Of a stretch of 64,000 bases of DNA, positions 1 to 8,615 are shown in pieces. Position numbers and translations under genes: made by a program. Position 1 is the stretch's first letter, and every line of letters begins with the position of its first letter. Below the pieces are notes generated by a model that searched no databases, was not told the DNA's origin, and was given only the letters and a program-made list of their open reading frames with translations. Where the stretch lies: NCBI RefSeq assembly GCF_001428525.1, contig NZ_LMHW01000013.1, positions 63,175-127,174 on the forward strand. Reading direction: 5' to 3'. The stretch is from Flavobacterium sp. Root186 (lineage in GTDB: Bacteria > Bacteroidota > Bacteroidia > Flavobacteriales > Flavobacteriaceae).

Positions 1-5
1 ACTAT

Positions 6-455
6 ATGAGCCACCATTTATTGTTAATCATCCATCTTTTGAGTGCCACCATTTGGGTTGGTGGTCATTTGTTGCTTGTCTTTGGTTTTTTGCCACAAGC
101 ATTAAAAGAAAAAAATCAGAATATAATTCTCGATTATGAAAGAAAGTATGAACCTGTTGGCATGACTGCTCTGGTTTTGCTGGTCATTACCGGAATTTTA
201 ATGGCCTATAAATATGGTGTTGGCATCGAATATTGGTTTCAGTTCGAGACACCTATAGAAAAAGTTGTTTCAACAAAATTAGCTCTTTTATTATTGACGG
301 TTCTTTTTGCTTTGAGTGCTCAATTTAGAGTGCTGCCAAAACTTGAAAAAAATGCTGAGAAGTTACCTGAAATGACCTTTCATATTCTATTGGTTACCAT
401 AATTGGGGTTTTGATGGTTGTTTTTGGATCTTTTGTGCGTTATGGCGGGCTTTGA
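6..455 (+). CDS. CopD-like four-helix membrane protein
   Basis: The 149-residue protein is almost entirely hydrophobic, with about four membrane segments (roughly 5-30, 50-70, 85-107 and 123-145). Its opening, HLLSATIWVGGHLLL, resembles the first helix of CopD/DUF2269-type proteins, which place histidines in the membrane for copper or heme. The start at 6 is the first ATG and leaves a full-length product. It lies 33 bp upstream of an Rrf2 regulator on the same strand and next to denitrification genes, so a role in copper or heme handling is likely but only inferred. The exact family is uncertain; the membrane topology is clear. Confidence 0.6.
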   Translation: MSHHLLLIIHLLSATIWVGGHLLLVFGFLPQALKEKNQNIILDYERKYEPVGMTALVLLVITGILMAYKYGVGIEYWFQFETPIEKVVSTKLALLLLTVLFALSAQFRVLPKLEKNAEKLPEMTFHILLVTIIGVLMVVFGSFVRYGGL

Positions 456-488
456 TTTATATGATTTATACATTACAAAAAAAAAATT

Positions 489-923
489 ATGTTCTCTAAA
501 ACATGTGAATATGGCATTCGTGCAGCTATTTTTATTGCTTTTCAATCCTATCAGGACAATCGCATCGGCTTGAAAGAAATTGCCAAAAAAATCGATTCTC
601 CGGAGGCTTTTACAGCCAAAATTCTTCAAATCCTATCGCGAGACAATATTATTAAATCTATAAAAGGAGTGGGCGGAGGTTTTGAAATTTCCAAAGAGAA
701 TATGAAAGAAATTACATTAGCTCAAATAGTTAATTCTTTGGATGGCAATCGCATTTTGACCGGTTGTGCATTAGGATTAAGTAATTGTTCTGAAGACCAT
801 CCTTGTCCGATGCACGATAAATTTATATCTATTCGCAATGATTTGGTTTTCACGCTTGAAAATACAAATCTGGAAGAATTGGCTTTGGGTATTAAATCGG
901 GAGACACCTTCCTTAGGTATTAA
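489..923 (+). CDS. Rrf2-family Fe-S regulator (NsrR/IscR-like)
   Basis: This 144-residue protein has the Rrf2 winged-helix layout: an N-terminal FSKTCEYGIRAA helix, a recognition region around LKEIAKKIDSPEAFTAKILQ, and the wing GVGGGFEIS. Three cysteines at 93, 100 and 106 (C-x6-C-x5-C) match the Fe-S ligand region of NsrR and IscR; the spacing is not identical to either. In NsrR the cluster senses NO. Surrounding genes (hemN, RIC, NO reductase, the Fe-S enzyme NadA) fit an NO- or Fe-S-responsive repressor. Its targets cannot be told from the sequence, because the operators repeated here look like Crp/Fnr sites rather than Rrf2 sites. Confidence 0.85.
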   Translation: MFSKTCEYGIRAAIFIAFQSYQDNRIGLKEIAKKIDSPEAFTAKILQILSRDNIIKSIKGVGGGFEISKENMKEITLAQIVNSLDGNRILTGCALGLSNCSEDHPCPMHDKFISIRNDLVFTLENTNLEELALGIKSGDTFLRY

Positions 924-1080
924 TTTTAGTGTCATAATGAAAGCTTTGTTTGATTGGATTTCCGAAAAACGAGCAAAACTTAATTTTCAAAAAACTTACC
1001 GATTTTAAAAACCCAACATAAGTATCAGCATCAACTCTTTTGTTTTAAAATAAAAGAGAATAATTAAAAATAATTTAATA

Positions 1081-2010
1081 ATGAAAAACCTTAAAGAGCG
1101 AATACTGAAATTAAAAAAAGAGAAGAATGCAGTTATTCTGGCACATTACTATCAGGAATCCGATATTCAGGATGTTTCAGATTATGTGGGTGACAGCCTG
1201 GGATTGTCACAAGAAGCAATGCAGGTGCATGCTGATATAATTGTTTTTGCAGGAGTACATTTTATGGCTGAGACTGCAAAAATTTTAAATCCAGGTAAAA
1301 AAGTTATTCTTCCCGATTTGAATGCTGGCTGCTCGTTGGCTGACTCTTGTCCCGCTAATTTATTTCAACAATTTACCCAAGCCCATCCAGACCACATTGT
1401 TATTACATATGTGAATTGTTCTGCAGAGGTTAAAGCTTTAACTGACATTGTGGTAACATCTTCTAATGCCGTTAAAATCGTCAATTCTATACCAAAAGAC
1501 AAACCCATTATTTTTGCTCCCGATAAAAATTTGGGAAAATATGTAATGGAACAAACAGGCAGGGAAATGTTGCTTTGGGACGGTGCATGTGTGGTTCATG
1601 AAGCATTTTCATTTGATAAATTAATTGAATTGTACAAACAAAATCCAGATGCGCAAATTATTGCCCATCCTGAATCTGAAACCCATATTTTAAAAACAGC
1701 CAGCTATATTGGTTCGACTGCAGGAATGATTGAATATGTTAAAACCAATCCGGGCACCAAATTTATTGTAGCTACAGAAGTGGGAATTCTTCATAAGATG
1801 AAACTGGAAGTTCCTGATAAGATATTGATACCGGCACCTTCAAACGAAGACAACACTTGTGCCTGCAGCCAATGTGGCTACATGAAAGTAAATACGTTAC
1901 AAAAATTATACGACTGTTTGCTTAATGAAACGCCTGAAATTAAAGTTCCTGCTGATATAATGAAAAAAGCGTTTGTTCCTATTGAAAGAATGCTGGAATT
2001 ATCCAAATGA
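1081..2010 (+). CDS. nadA: quinolinate synthase NadA
   Basis: NadA condenses iminoaspartate with dihydroxyacetone phosphate to give quinolinate for NAD synthesis, using a 4Fe-4S cluster. The 309-residue length is normal. Visible landmarks are the start VILAHYYQ, the cluster cysteines C84 ([10 protein letters not shown]) and C170 (DGACVVHE), a third in the C-terminal CACSQC region (260-265), plus C113 (YVNCSAEVK). The segment [13 protein letters not shown] is highly conserved. The partner nadB lies 17 kb away with a broken nadA fragment just upstream of it, so this copy appears to have been relocated or to have survived a duplication. It converges on a Crp/Fnr gene with five bases between stops. 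Confidence 0.95.
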   Translation: MKNLKERILKLKKEKNAVILAHYYQESDIQDVSDYVGDSLGLSQEAMQVHADIIVFAGVHFMAETAKILNPGKKVILPDLNAGCSLADSCPANLFQQFTQAHPDHIVITYVNCSAEVKALTDIVVTSSNAVKIVNSIPKDKPIIFAPDKNLGKYVMEQTGREMLLWDGACVVHEAFSFDKLIELYKQNPDAQIIAHPESETHILKTASYIGSTAGMIEYVKTNPGTKFIVATEVGILHKMKLEVPDKILIPAPSNEDNTCACSQCGYMKVNTLQKLYDCLLNETPEIKVPADIMKKAFVPIERMLELSK

Positions 2011-2015
2011 TGATG

Positions 2016-2696
2016 TTAGCTGGCTTCTTTTTTTAATCCCTTAATATCCTTTAAAAAAATCAGCTTTCCTTTTAATTCGATCAGCCCTGATTTTTTAAAC
2101 TCAGACAGCAATCGGATGCAACTCTCGGTGGCTGTACCGATCATTCCGGCCAATTCCTCTCTTGATAATTGCACTTTTAAGGATTGATCAGCATTTACAC
2201 CAAAAGTGTCACTAAGATATAATAACTTTTCAGCCAGTCTTTCCTTAACAGTCTTCTGGACCATATCTACAGTATGCTCATCCGCATGTTTCAAATCATC
2301 ACAAACCGACTGCATTAAGTTCATTGAAAACTGATTGTTATTATTAAAGAAATGAATAATCTCAGATTTTGGAATGAAACAAACTTCCATATCTGCAATT
2401 GCTGTAGCCGACAAGTTTGCAGGTTCATTGCTGATCATTGAACGTTGCCCTAAAAGTTCACCCGCCTTAACAAGTTTAACAACCTGGTCCCTGCCGTTGG
2501 CACTTAATTTCGAAAGTTTTCCAATGCCATCTTTGATACAGAAAACACCTTTAATTACTTCCCCTTCCTCTATTATAGCCTCGCCTTTTTTAATTACCTG
2601 GGTGCTTTTACTATTTGCCAATTGTATGATTTGCTCTTTGTTTAGTGCTTTTAGGGCACTAAGCTGTCTTACAATACATTGATCGCATTTATTCAT
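2016..2696 (-). CDS. Crp/Fnr-family regulator with N-terminal CxxC
   Basis: The protein has an N-terminal cyclic-nucleotide-binding-like barrel (about residues 10-125), a long dimerisation helix and a winged helix with recognition helix LSREELAGMIGTATESCIRLLSEF. I chose the ATG at 2696 (MNKCDQC), which gives about 226 residues, because the upstream extension MTLIILLLQQKIT looks like untranslated leader. The N-terminal CDQC is reminiscent of Fnr-type cysteines, but the full four-cysteine pattern of E. coli Fnr is not evident. It lies between nadA and hemN, so an oxygen- or NO-responsive role is plausible. What it binds is unknown. Confidence 0.85.
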   Translation of the reverse strand: MNKCDQCIVRQLSALKALNKEQIIQLANSKSTQVIKKGEAIIEEGEVIKGVFCIKDGIGKLSKLSANGRDQVVKLVKAGELLGQRSMISNEPANLSATAIADMEVCFIPKSEIIHFFNNNNQFSMNLMQSVCDDLKHADEHTVDMVQKTVKERLAEKLLYLSDTFGVNADQSLKVQLSREELAGMIGTATESCIRLLSEFKKSGLIELKGKLIFLKDIKGLKKEAS

Positions 2697-2947
2697 AGTA
2701 ATTTTTTGCTGCAAAAGTAGAATAATTAGAGTCATTACAAGACATTACTTGAAAAATTCTAATAATTTTATTTTCCAGCAAATTTATTTTTTAAACATTG
2801 ATACAATGGCTAACTGGCATATCGATCTCAATTTAAATCGGAAGTAGTAAACCACATCAATCTTGCCAAGATATCATGTTTGATAATTAGTATACCTAGA
2901 AAATTTCAGGATATGAGTCAATTTGTGCAAGGAATTCCATTAATCGT

Positions 2948-4312
2948 TTAGACTGTCATTGAAAAAAGATTAGTTTCGGGAGATTTTCTTTTCAAATGCA
3001 AATCGAAAGCCATACAAATATTACGAACAAAAGGTCTGCCTGCATCTGTGATCTCGATTCTATTTTCTTCAATAGTTACCAGATTATCATTTACCATTTC
3101 CTTTAAATCGGACAAAACACGTGGTAATTCGTCAAAATAAAAGGCTTTATCATCCCACGCAGTTTCAAATTGACAGGTTAAATTGAGAATATGTTTGCGA
3201 ATAATTAAATCCTCCTTGTCAAGTATATGCCCTTTGACAACAGGTAGTTGGTCGCACTCCAACAGTTGATAATATTCTTCCAATCTCTTTGTATTTTGTG
3301 CAAAACTGTACCAACTATCACTGATAGCTGAAACTCCCAATCCAATCATTAACTGGGTTTTTGAAGAGCTATATCCCATAAAATTTCGATGCAATTCACG
3401 TTTATGACCAGCCTTATACAAACTATCCGAAGCTAAAGCAAAGTGATCCATCCCAATTTCGTGATAGCCGTTTTGAGAAAGCAGGTTTTTTCCTGTTTCA
3501 TATAATGTTCTTTTTTCGATATCTTTTGGAAGGTCGGCTTCATTGAATCCACGTTGTCCATTTCCTTTGATCCAGGGCGTATGCGCATAGCTGTAAAAAG
3601 CCAATCGATCTGGTTTTAAAGAATTTGTTTTTTCGATGGTGTCCACAATGTTTTCAATTGTTTGAAAAGGCAATCCAAAAATAATATCGTGTCCTATTGA
3701 GGTATAACCAATTTCTTTTGCCCAAAAGGTGACTTTTGCCACATTGTGAAATGGCTGAATCCTGTGAATGGCTTTCTGGACTTTTTCCGCATAGTCCTGA
3801 ACACCAAAACTTACTCTGCGAAACCCTAGATTATATAATTTTTTAAGCTGCTCATAAGTCGTATTGTTGGGATGTCCTTCAAAACTGAACTCATGATTTT
3901 CAGCTTTATCAGCTAACCTAAAAATACCGTTTATAAGATTTTCTAAATTTTCTGATGAGAAAAAAGTCGGAGTTCCACCTCCCAGATGAATTTCTTTTAT
4001 GATTGGTCTTTCAGAAGACAGTCCACAGTAAATACTCCATTCTTTTAAAACAGCCATGATGTATTTTTCTTCTACTGAATGATTTTTAGTAATTCGTTTG
4101 TTGCATCCGCAAAAAGTGCACAAACTTTCACAAAAAGGCAAATGAATATATAGGCTAATCCCATTTTGTGAATTGCTCTCCAAGAATGATTTTTGAAAAG
4201 AAATCTTCCATGCCTCTATTGAAAAAAGTATTTCATTCCAGTACGGAACAGTTGGATAACTGGTATATCTGGGACCTGGAACATTATATTTTTGAATTAA
4301 AGACTTTGACAT
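2948..4312 (-). CDS. hemN: oxygen-independent coproporphyrinogen III oxidase HemN
   Basis: A radical-SAM enzyme that decarboxylates coproporphyrinogen III to protoporphyrinogen IX without oxygen, so it supplies heme under anaerobic denitrifying growth. The 454-residue length fits HemN. The cluster motif is C61-x3-C65-x2-C68-x-C70, in HLPFCESLCTFCGC, followed by HLGGGTPTF, typical of HemN. The C-terminal HemN domain is present. The gene reads away from a palindromic operator at 4432-4447. A GATATTTG element about 22 bp downstream of that operator on the minus strand could be its -7 box, so activation by a Crp/Fnr protein is inferred. Confidence 0.95.
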   Translation of the reverse strand: MSKSLIQKYNVPGPRYTSYPTVPYWNEILFSIEAWKISFQKSFLESNSQNGISLYIHLPFCESLCTFCGCNKRITKNHSVEEKYIMAVLKEWSIYCGLSSERPIIKEIHLGGGTPTFFSSENLENLINGIFRLADKAENHEFSFEGHPNNTTYEQLKKLYNLGFRRVSFGVQDYAEKVQKAIHRIQPFHNVAKVTFWAKEIGYTSIGHDIIFGLPFQTIENIVDTIEKTNSLKPDRLAFYSYAHTPWIKGNGQRGFNEADLPKDIEKRTLYETGKNLLSQNGYHEIGMDHFALASDSLYKAGHKRELHRNFMGYSSSKTQLMIGLGVSAISDSWYSFAQNTKRLEEYYQLLECDQLPVVKGHILDKEDLIIRKHILNLTCQFETAWDDKAFYFDELPRVLSDLKEMVNDNLVTIEENRIEITDAGRPFVRNICMAFDLHLKRKSPETNLFSMTV

Positions 4313-4431
4313 AATTTTAATTTTAGAAATTAGGAAGAAAATGAAATAGAACTTTTTTTAATTGAAATGAATCTTTTTAGCTATTACCATTCTAATGCAT
4401 TACAAATATCCGAAGTATACTGCTTTTGTAA

Positions 4432-4447
4432 TATGATAAATATCATA
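4432..4447. promoter_or_regulatory. Crp/Fnr-type operator upstream of hemN
   Basis: The palindrome TATGATAAATATCATA lies in the 403-bp gap between hemN (minus) and a Crp-type gene (plus). The same half-sites, TATGAT and ATCATA with four bases between, recur at 5335, 12224 and 15675, all beside denitrification genes. The distance to a -7-like element on the minus strand fits activator placement for hemN. I see no other gene, RNA or repeat in this gap. Binding by a particular regulator is an inference. Confidence 0.7.
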
Positions 4448-4715
4448 ACACTTCAGATTACACAATGACTTCCAAAAGATTAGCTACCAGTTTAAATTAA
4501 AAATATCTTTTTATAAATCTTTAATTTAACACCTATTCTAGCTTCAACAAAACTTTCAAAACCTAATATTTATCATGTTTTTTTTATACCTGATTTCTTT
4601 TCTTTGCTTAAAACATATACCTCCGCTTTCATGAAAATCAATAATAACCGCAGGCGCTGTCTTCAAGCGATGAAATATTTCGCATCATTTATAAATACAT
4701 ATAACTTTAGAAAAA

Positions 4716-5312
4716 ATGGATATTGATACAGATTTGCTATTCACTTGGGGCGCTGTTGCAAAAAAAACACCCAAAAACTGTATCATATTTTACGAAAATG
4801 ATCCTCCCCTATACTTCTATCAGATTCTTGAAGGGACTGTAAAAATGACCTATACCAATGAAGACGGAAAAGACCTGACAGTAGGAATTTTTGAAAATGG
4901 AAGCAGTTTTGGCGAACCGCCCCTCTTTATTGATCAGCCTTATCCAGCCTCAGCAGTAGCACAGACCGATTGTGTGCTCTTAAAACTTTCAAAAGCCAAC
5001 TTCTTTTTACTTCTTGAAGAAAATCCAAAAATCCAATCGAAAATATTAAAAGTCTTTGCCTGGAGAATTTACAATAAAATAGTATTTTCAAAAAATATAA
5101 TTAATCATAAACCTGAGTACCGGGTACAGTATTTTCTCGATAATTTAAAAAAACAGCAGAATATTCCCCCAAATCAAAGACTGAAAATTCAGTATACCCG
5201 TCAGGAAATTGCAGATTTTACTGGTTTGCGCGTTGAGACGGTCATTCGGACAATTTCTATTATGAACAAGAAAAAAAAAATAGAAATTATAGATCATAAA
5301 ATATTTTATTGA
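4716..5312 (+). CDS. Crp/Fnr-family transcription regulator
   Basis: The 198-residue protein is a compact Crp/Fnr regulator. A beta-barrel sensory domain occupies about residues 15-110 (ILEGTVKMTYTNEDGKD, SFGEPPLFIDQPYPAS), and the C-terminal winged helix holds YTRQEIADFTGLRVETVIRT. It lacks an Fnr-like N-terminal cysteine cluster, so direct Fe-S sensing is unlikely; heme or NO sensing as in Dnr-type proteins is possible but not shown. It lies between hemN and the nos operon, beside two of the four TATGAT-N4-ATCATA palindromes, which makes it the leading candidate for the factor that binds them. A TAACTTTA element lies just upstream of its start. Confidence 0.88.
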   Translation: MDIDTDLLFTWGAVAKKTPKNCIIFYENDPPLYFYQILEGTVKMTYTNEDGKDLTVGIFENGSSFGEPPLFIDQPYPASAVAQTDCVLLKLSKANFFLLLEENPKIQSKILKVFAWRIYNKIVFSKNIINHKPEYRVQYFLDNLKKQQNIPPNQRLKIQYTRQEIADFTGLRVETVIRTISIMNKKKKIEIIDHKIFY

Positions 5313-5332
5313 AATTTCTTAAATACTTTAAT

Positions 5333-5350
5333 ATATGATTCAGATCATAT
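5333..5350. promoter_or_regulatory. Crp/Fnr-type operator for a candidate sRNA
   Basis: ATATGATTCAGATCATAT is a complete 18-bp palindrome placed between two convergent genes, so it is not upstream of either. About 20 bp further on the plus strand is TTTCTTTG at 5371-5378, one mismatch from TAnnTTTG. With a start near 5385 the operator centre would be at about -43, the position expected for an activator of this family. It is the strongest of the four palindromes by symmetry. Confidence 0.7.
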
Positions 5351-5384
5351 ATCTTTTTTAAATATTTTTCTTTCTTTGTGGAGG

Positions 5385-5459
5385 TTAAATGAAAATTATT
5401 AATTCAGCTCTAATAGCATTTAATTTAAAAACGGGCGCTCTTCGAGCGCCCGTTTTTTA
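5385..5459 (+). ncRNA. candidate small RNA under Crp/Fnr control
   Basis: A short transcript of about 75 nt is predicted between the operator at 5333 and the strong terminator ending near 5458. No plausible protein is encoded: an ATG at 5388 opens a frame that runs straight through the terminator stem. The arrangement of anaerobic-type operator, short unstructured 5' part and strong terminator is like FnrS of E. coli, a small RNA made under Fnr control. This is an analogy, not homology. Alternatively the operator is a relic and the hairpin only ends the flanking genes. Confidence 0.45.
5427..5458. terminator. strong intrinsic terminator
   Basis: A ten-base-pair GC-rich stem (ACGGGCGCTC pairing with GAGCGCCCGT, loop TTC) is preceded by an A-run and followed by six Ts. 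It could end the upstream Crp gene or the candidate sRNA on the plus strand, and the globin/nos transcript on the minus strand. It is the most GC-rich hairpin in this part of the window. Confidence 0.85.
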
Positions 5460-5469
5460 CTTTATCACT

Positions 5470-5853
5470 TTATTTTACTACTTTATTCATCATCATTTTC
5501 GAAATACTCTGAGCCCTAATCTTTACTTCTGATGCTTTTGGTCCTTCAAATAAATCATCAACAGTTTTTTTCCACAACTTATTCCAATGTTTAAAATGAG
5601 TTTCAGTTAAGGGGCTTTTCTGATTTAAAATCCGATGCTTCATCATCGGGTTTCCTTCAAAATTTCCGGAATGAAAAAGGATATTATCCCAAAAATCATA
5701 CATAATTGGAAGATGTTTTTCCCAATTAACATTCGCCACTTTGGTAAATAAATATCCGATAGTAGCATCTGTCTGAACCTTACCATAAAAAGCATCAACC
5801 AATATTTTGATATCCTGTCTGTTTTTAATATCTGTTTTTATCTTCTCCTTCAT
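5470..5853 (-). CDS. group III truncated hemoglobin
   Basis: The 127-residue length and the segments FYGKVQTDATIGYLF, WEKHLPIMYDFWDNILF and TETHFKHW fit a group III truncated globin, with H86 as the proximal heme ligand. These proteins bind O2 and NO; the physiological role of group III is poorly known. The gene begins 23 bp after the nosY stop on the same strand, so it is probably the last gene of the nos operon. A role in NO or O2 protection of the N2O reductase pathway is an inference from position. Confidence 0.88.
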   Translation of the reverse strand: MKEKIKTDIKNRQDIKILVDAFYGKVQTDATIGYLFTKVANVNWEKHLPIMYDFWDNILFHSGNFEGNPMMKHRILNQKSPLTETHFKHWNKLWKKTVDDLFEGPKASEVKIRAQSISKMMMNKVVK

Positions 5854-5876
5854 AATTGAGTATTAAATATTAATTG

Positions 5877-6644
5877 TTAAAGATCTTTTTTATTAAATTT
5901 TCTGACTGAAATAAAAAAAGGTATCGCAATCCATAAAATCAATAGAAAAAAAGAGATAATCAATCCAATAGTTGTCCCAAAAAAATCTTTAAAAATTGCG
6001 CCTGTGTAACCCATCATAGCTGACTGATCAAGATGTAAGAGAATCTGAATACGTGCAAGATCTATTGGGCTCAGGGCCGTTACCCCCACCATTGCCTCTT
6101 CAATAGGATACTCGGCAAACTGAAACAACAGAAATAAAACCAAAGCGTCAAATAGTATTGCAAAATACATCCAAAACATAATCGCTACACCAATTCCTTT
6201 TGCTTTATCACGAGTCAAAATACAGCTCAAAAAAGCTAAAGACACAAAAACAGCCGAGATTAAACATCCTGACAAAAGCATCATAACACCTGAAGCATCA
6301 GGCGCATTAATTACAAGGGGGATTCCCGCACCCAGCAAAAAAGCCAAAATCATTGCAATGGAAAGCCCGGCAAATAAACTGATCCATATTTTTTTTCGCC
6401 TTAATGGCTGGCTGAGTAACAGTTCAATAAATTCAGAACTGTTATAAATATATATCGTCGAAAAAAGTATCGAAACTAATGGAACTGTAAATAAAATTAC
6501 ATTCAAAATTGTCAACAGCCCTTTAGCAGAATTGTCTTCAAGGCCAAAAGATCCCCAGGAGAGCAAGGCCAAAACAAAAGTGTAACTCAGAACGATTTTA
6601 TTTTTAAGAATATCCAACAATACAATTTTAATGATCCTGTTCAT
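5877..6644 (-). CDS. nosY: NosY, ABC-2 type permease of the Nos system
   Basis: NosY is the membrane subunit of the NosDFY complex needed to mature the CuZ site of N2O reductase. The 255-residue protein shows about six hydrophobic segments, typical of ABC-2 permeases: near 18-35, 48-68, 95-115, 120-142, 150-175 and 225-247. Its start overlaps the end of nosF by 17 bp, indicating translational coupling. The Nos assignment rests on the gene order with nosD and nosF. Confidence 0.9.
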   Translation of the reverse strand: MNRIIKIVLLDILKNKIVLSYTFVLALLSWGSFGLEDNSAKGLLTILNVILFTVPLVSILFSTIYIYNSSEFIELLLSQPLRRKKIWISLFAGLSIAMILAFLLGAGIPLVINAPDASGVMMLLSGCLISAVFVSLAFLSCILTRDKAKGIGVAIMFWMYFAILFDALVLFLLFQFAEYPIEEAMVGVTALSPIDLARIQILLHLDQSAMMGYTGAIFKDFFGTTIGLIISFFLLILWIAIPFFISVRKFNKKDL

Positions 6645-7350
6645 GACTCTTTTGCTTTAAAATTTTAGATATGGCTTTTGAAATTTTGATTTCACCCGTT
6701 GATTCAAGCAGTTCGTTTATATTTCTATGAAAATGCACTTTACCATCCTGCATAAAAATAATCTGGGTAATCATATCGTCAAGTTCGCTTAACAAATGAG
6801 AGGTAATCAAAATTAATTTTCCTTTTTCCTTTTCTTTAATAATTTTCTCCTTCAGGATTTCTGATGCCAGGGGATCCAATCCTGCAGTTGGCTCATCAAG
6901 TATAAGGACGTCAGGGTTAAAAAGAAAGGCTAATGTTGCACTTACTTTTTGGGTTGTTCCGCCGGAAAGCGTGCGCATTTGTTTATCATCCATCTTATCA
7001 AGTTTAAAAGCTTTAACTAAATCTTCATCCAGAATGTCTTTCGAATTCCTGATTTGCTTGATCATGGCAATAATTTGTCCAATAGTCATATGATCTGGAT
7101 AGCGGCCTATCTGAGGCATATAGCCAATATTATTTCTATATTCAAACTTTCTAAGAATAGATTCTTTATTGAATAAAATATCACCGCTGTCCGGTAAAAC
7201 CATTCCCAGGATGGATTTTATCAAGGTCGTTTTTCCGCAACCATTTGGACCAATAAGTGCAATGCACTCACCTGCGTTAAATTTCAGGTTTACATTTTGC
7301 AATACCTGAAGCTTGCCAAATTTTTTGTTTATATTTTGTAAAGTAATCAT
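6628..7350 (-). CDS. nosF: NosF, ATPase of the Nos maturation ABC transporter
   Basis: A 240-residue ABC ATPase. Walker A is GPNGCGKTT at residues 34-42, the Q-loop is near YMPQ at 77-80, the signature is LSGGTTQK from 128, and Walker B is VLILDEP with D152 and E153. It overlaps nosD by four bases (ATGA) and nosY by 17 bases, so the three are co-translated. It powers NosY in copper-site assembly of NosZ. Confidence 0.93.
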   Translation of the reverse strand: MITLQNINKKFGKLQVLQNVNLKFNAGECIALIGPNGCGKTTLIKSILGMVLPDSGDILFNKESILRKFEYRNNIGYMPQIGRYPDHMTIGQIIAMIKQIRNSKDILDEDLVKAFKLDKMDDKQMRTLSGGTTQKVSATLAFLFNPDVLILDEPTAGLDPLASEILKEKIIKEKEKGKLILITSHLLSELDDMITQIIFMQDGKVHFHRNINELLESTGEIKISKAISKILKQKSHEQDH

Positions 7351-8579
7351 AACACAAGAGATTTCATTTCGGGGGTTTGGTCAACAAAATTATCCGGGGT
7401 AATACTTGGCAGAATCTTTTCTGACTTATCAAGAAGCGTAATCATAAAGCTCCTGAATAATAACATTGCAGAGGGATTGTTTTCTGTAAGCACTGCAAAA
7501 AGGCTCAAAGGGTGAAAAGGTACATCTCCAATTCCGTCCTTATTAAGGTCATAACCTTCATATTTATCCCAATAATTATTATTGAAATGGTTAAGAACTA
7601 AACTGCCATTGGTGCTTATATCAAATGTATTGGCGATAAAATTATTAAAGGAAATTTCGTTTTCCATACAGCTTGCCTGAATTTTCATACCCCACCCGTT
7701 ATCTCTAAAAATATTTTTTGAGAGGGCTACCCGGCTGGTTCCTTCCATATAAATTCCCGAAGTATTTCTGATGAATTTGTTTCCTATGATGTAACTATCA
7801 GAAATTTCTTTTAGCAATAAACCATACGCGGCATCTCCCCAGTTTTCTGCAAAATAATTATGGAACATTTTTACATTTTTGGTAAACATGACTGCCACTC
7901 CTGCCCCATTATTTTTAAACACATTGGAGATGTACGAATCATCATTAGAAAACATAAAATGAAGTCCGTATCGAATATTACTCTTTGAGATGTTCCTCCA
8001 AATAATAGAATTAGACACAAATTCAAAGTAAATCCCGTCCCGATGTCCTGAGACTTGGTTTCCGACAATTTGCAGGTTTTCACTTTTCCAGCAATGAATG
8101 CCATTCCCAATACGCTGCTCTTGTTTTTGATGGGCTTTTATTGTGTTATTTTTTATAATACAGCCAATTCCTTTTTGAACATAAATACCAAAAAAATTAT
8201 TCTCCAGAATATTTTCTTTTATGGTAACCCCTGTTTTGTTATATATTTTAATACCGCAGGGATCATTCAGGGAGGCATACCCTGAATTTATGACTTTAAA
8301 ACCTGCAATGGTTACACTATCAGCTTTGATAGAAACCACTTCATATTTTTTTTGGCCATCGAGGATAGGAAAGCCAATTCCCTGCAGTATTATTTTTTTA
8401 TCTATCACTATGTTTCCTTCTCTATAAACACCTTTGTAAACCAACACCGTATCGCCGGGATTGGCCAGTTGTATAGCTTTTTTTATGGTTTTTATGGCTC
8501 TATTTTTTCCTACTTCAATCTTTTGAGAATGAAGACAGGTAAAAAAAAATGAGAAGCAAAGACAGAGAAGTATTTTCAT
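7347..8579 (-). CDS. nosD: NosD, periplasmic copper-maturation factor
   Basis: The 410-residue protein opens with a signal peptide (CLCFSFFFTCLHSQ) followed by right-handed beta-helix (CASH/NosD) repeats, seen as recurring I/V-x-x-N motifs such as GVTIKENILENNFFGIYV and NSIIWRNISKSNIRYGLHF. NosD works with NosF and NosY to deliver copper for the CuZ cluster. It lies between the nosL fusion and nosF, 36 bp after the former. Length and order are normal for Bacteroidota nos clusters. Confidence 0.93.
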   Translation of the reverse strand: MKILLCLCFSFFFTCLHSQKIEVGKNRAIKTIKKAIQLANPGDTVLVYKGVYREGNIVIDKKIILQGIGFPILDGQKKYEVVSIKADSVTIAGFKVINSGYASLNDPCGIKIYNKTGVTIKENILENNFFGIYVQKGIGCIIKNNTIKAHQKQEQRIGNGIHCWKSENLQIVGNQVSGHRDGIYFEFVSNSIIWRNISKSNIRYGLHFMFSNDDSYISNVFKNNGAGVAVMFTKNVKMFHNYFAENWGDAAYGLLLKEISDSYIIGNKFIRNTSGIYMEGTSRVALSKNIFRDNGWGMKIQASCMENEISFNNFIANTFDISTNGSLVLNHFNNNYWDKYEGYDLNKDGIGDVPFHPLSLFAVLTENNPSAMLLFRSFMITLLDKSEKILPSITPDNFVDQTPEMKSLVL

Positions 8580-8615
8580 GTTTAATTGATTGTAATTAGC
8601 ATTTTCGTCCCAAAA

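Noticed and set aside
5388..5523. Small protein starting at ATG 5388
   Set aside because: The frame runs through a strong terminator stem and into the antisense of the globin gene; it is better explained as a small RNA region.
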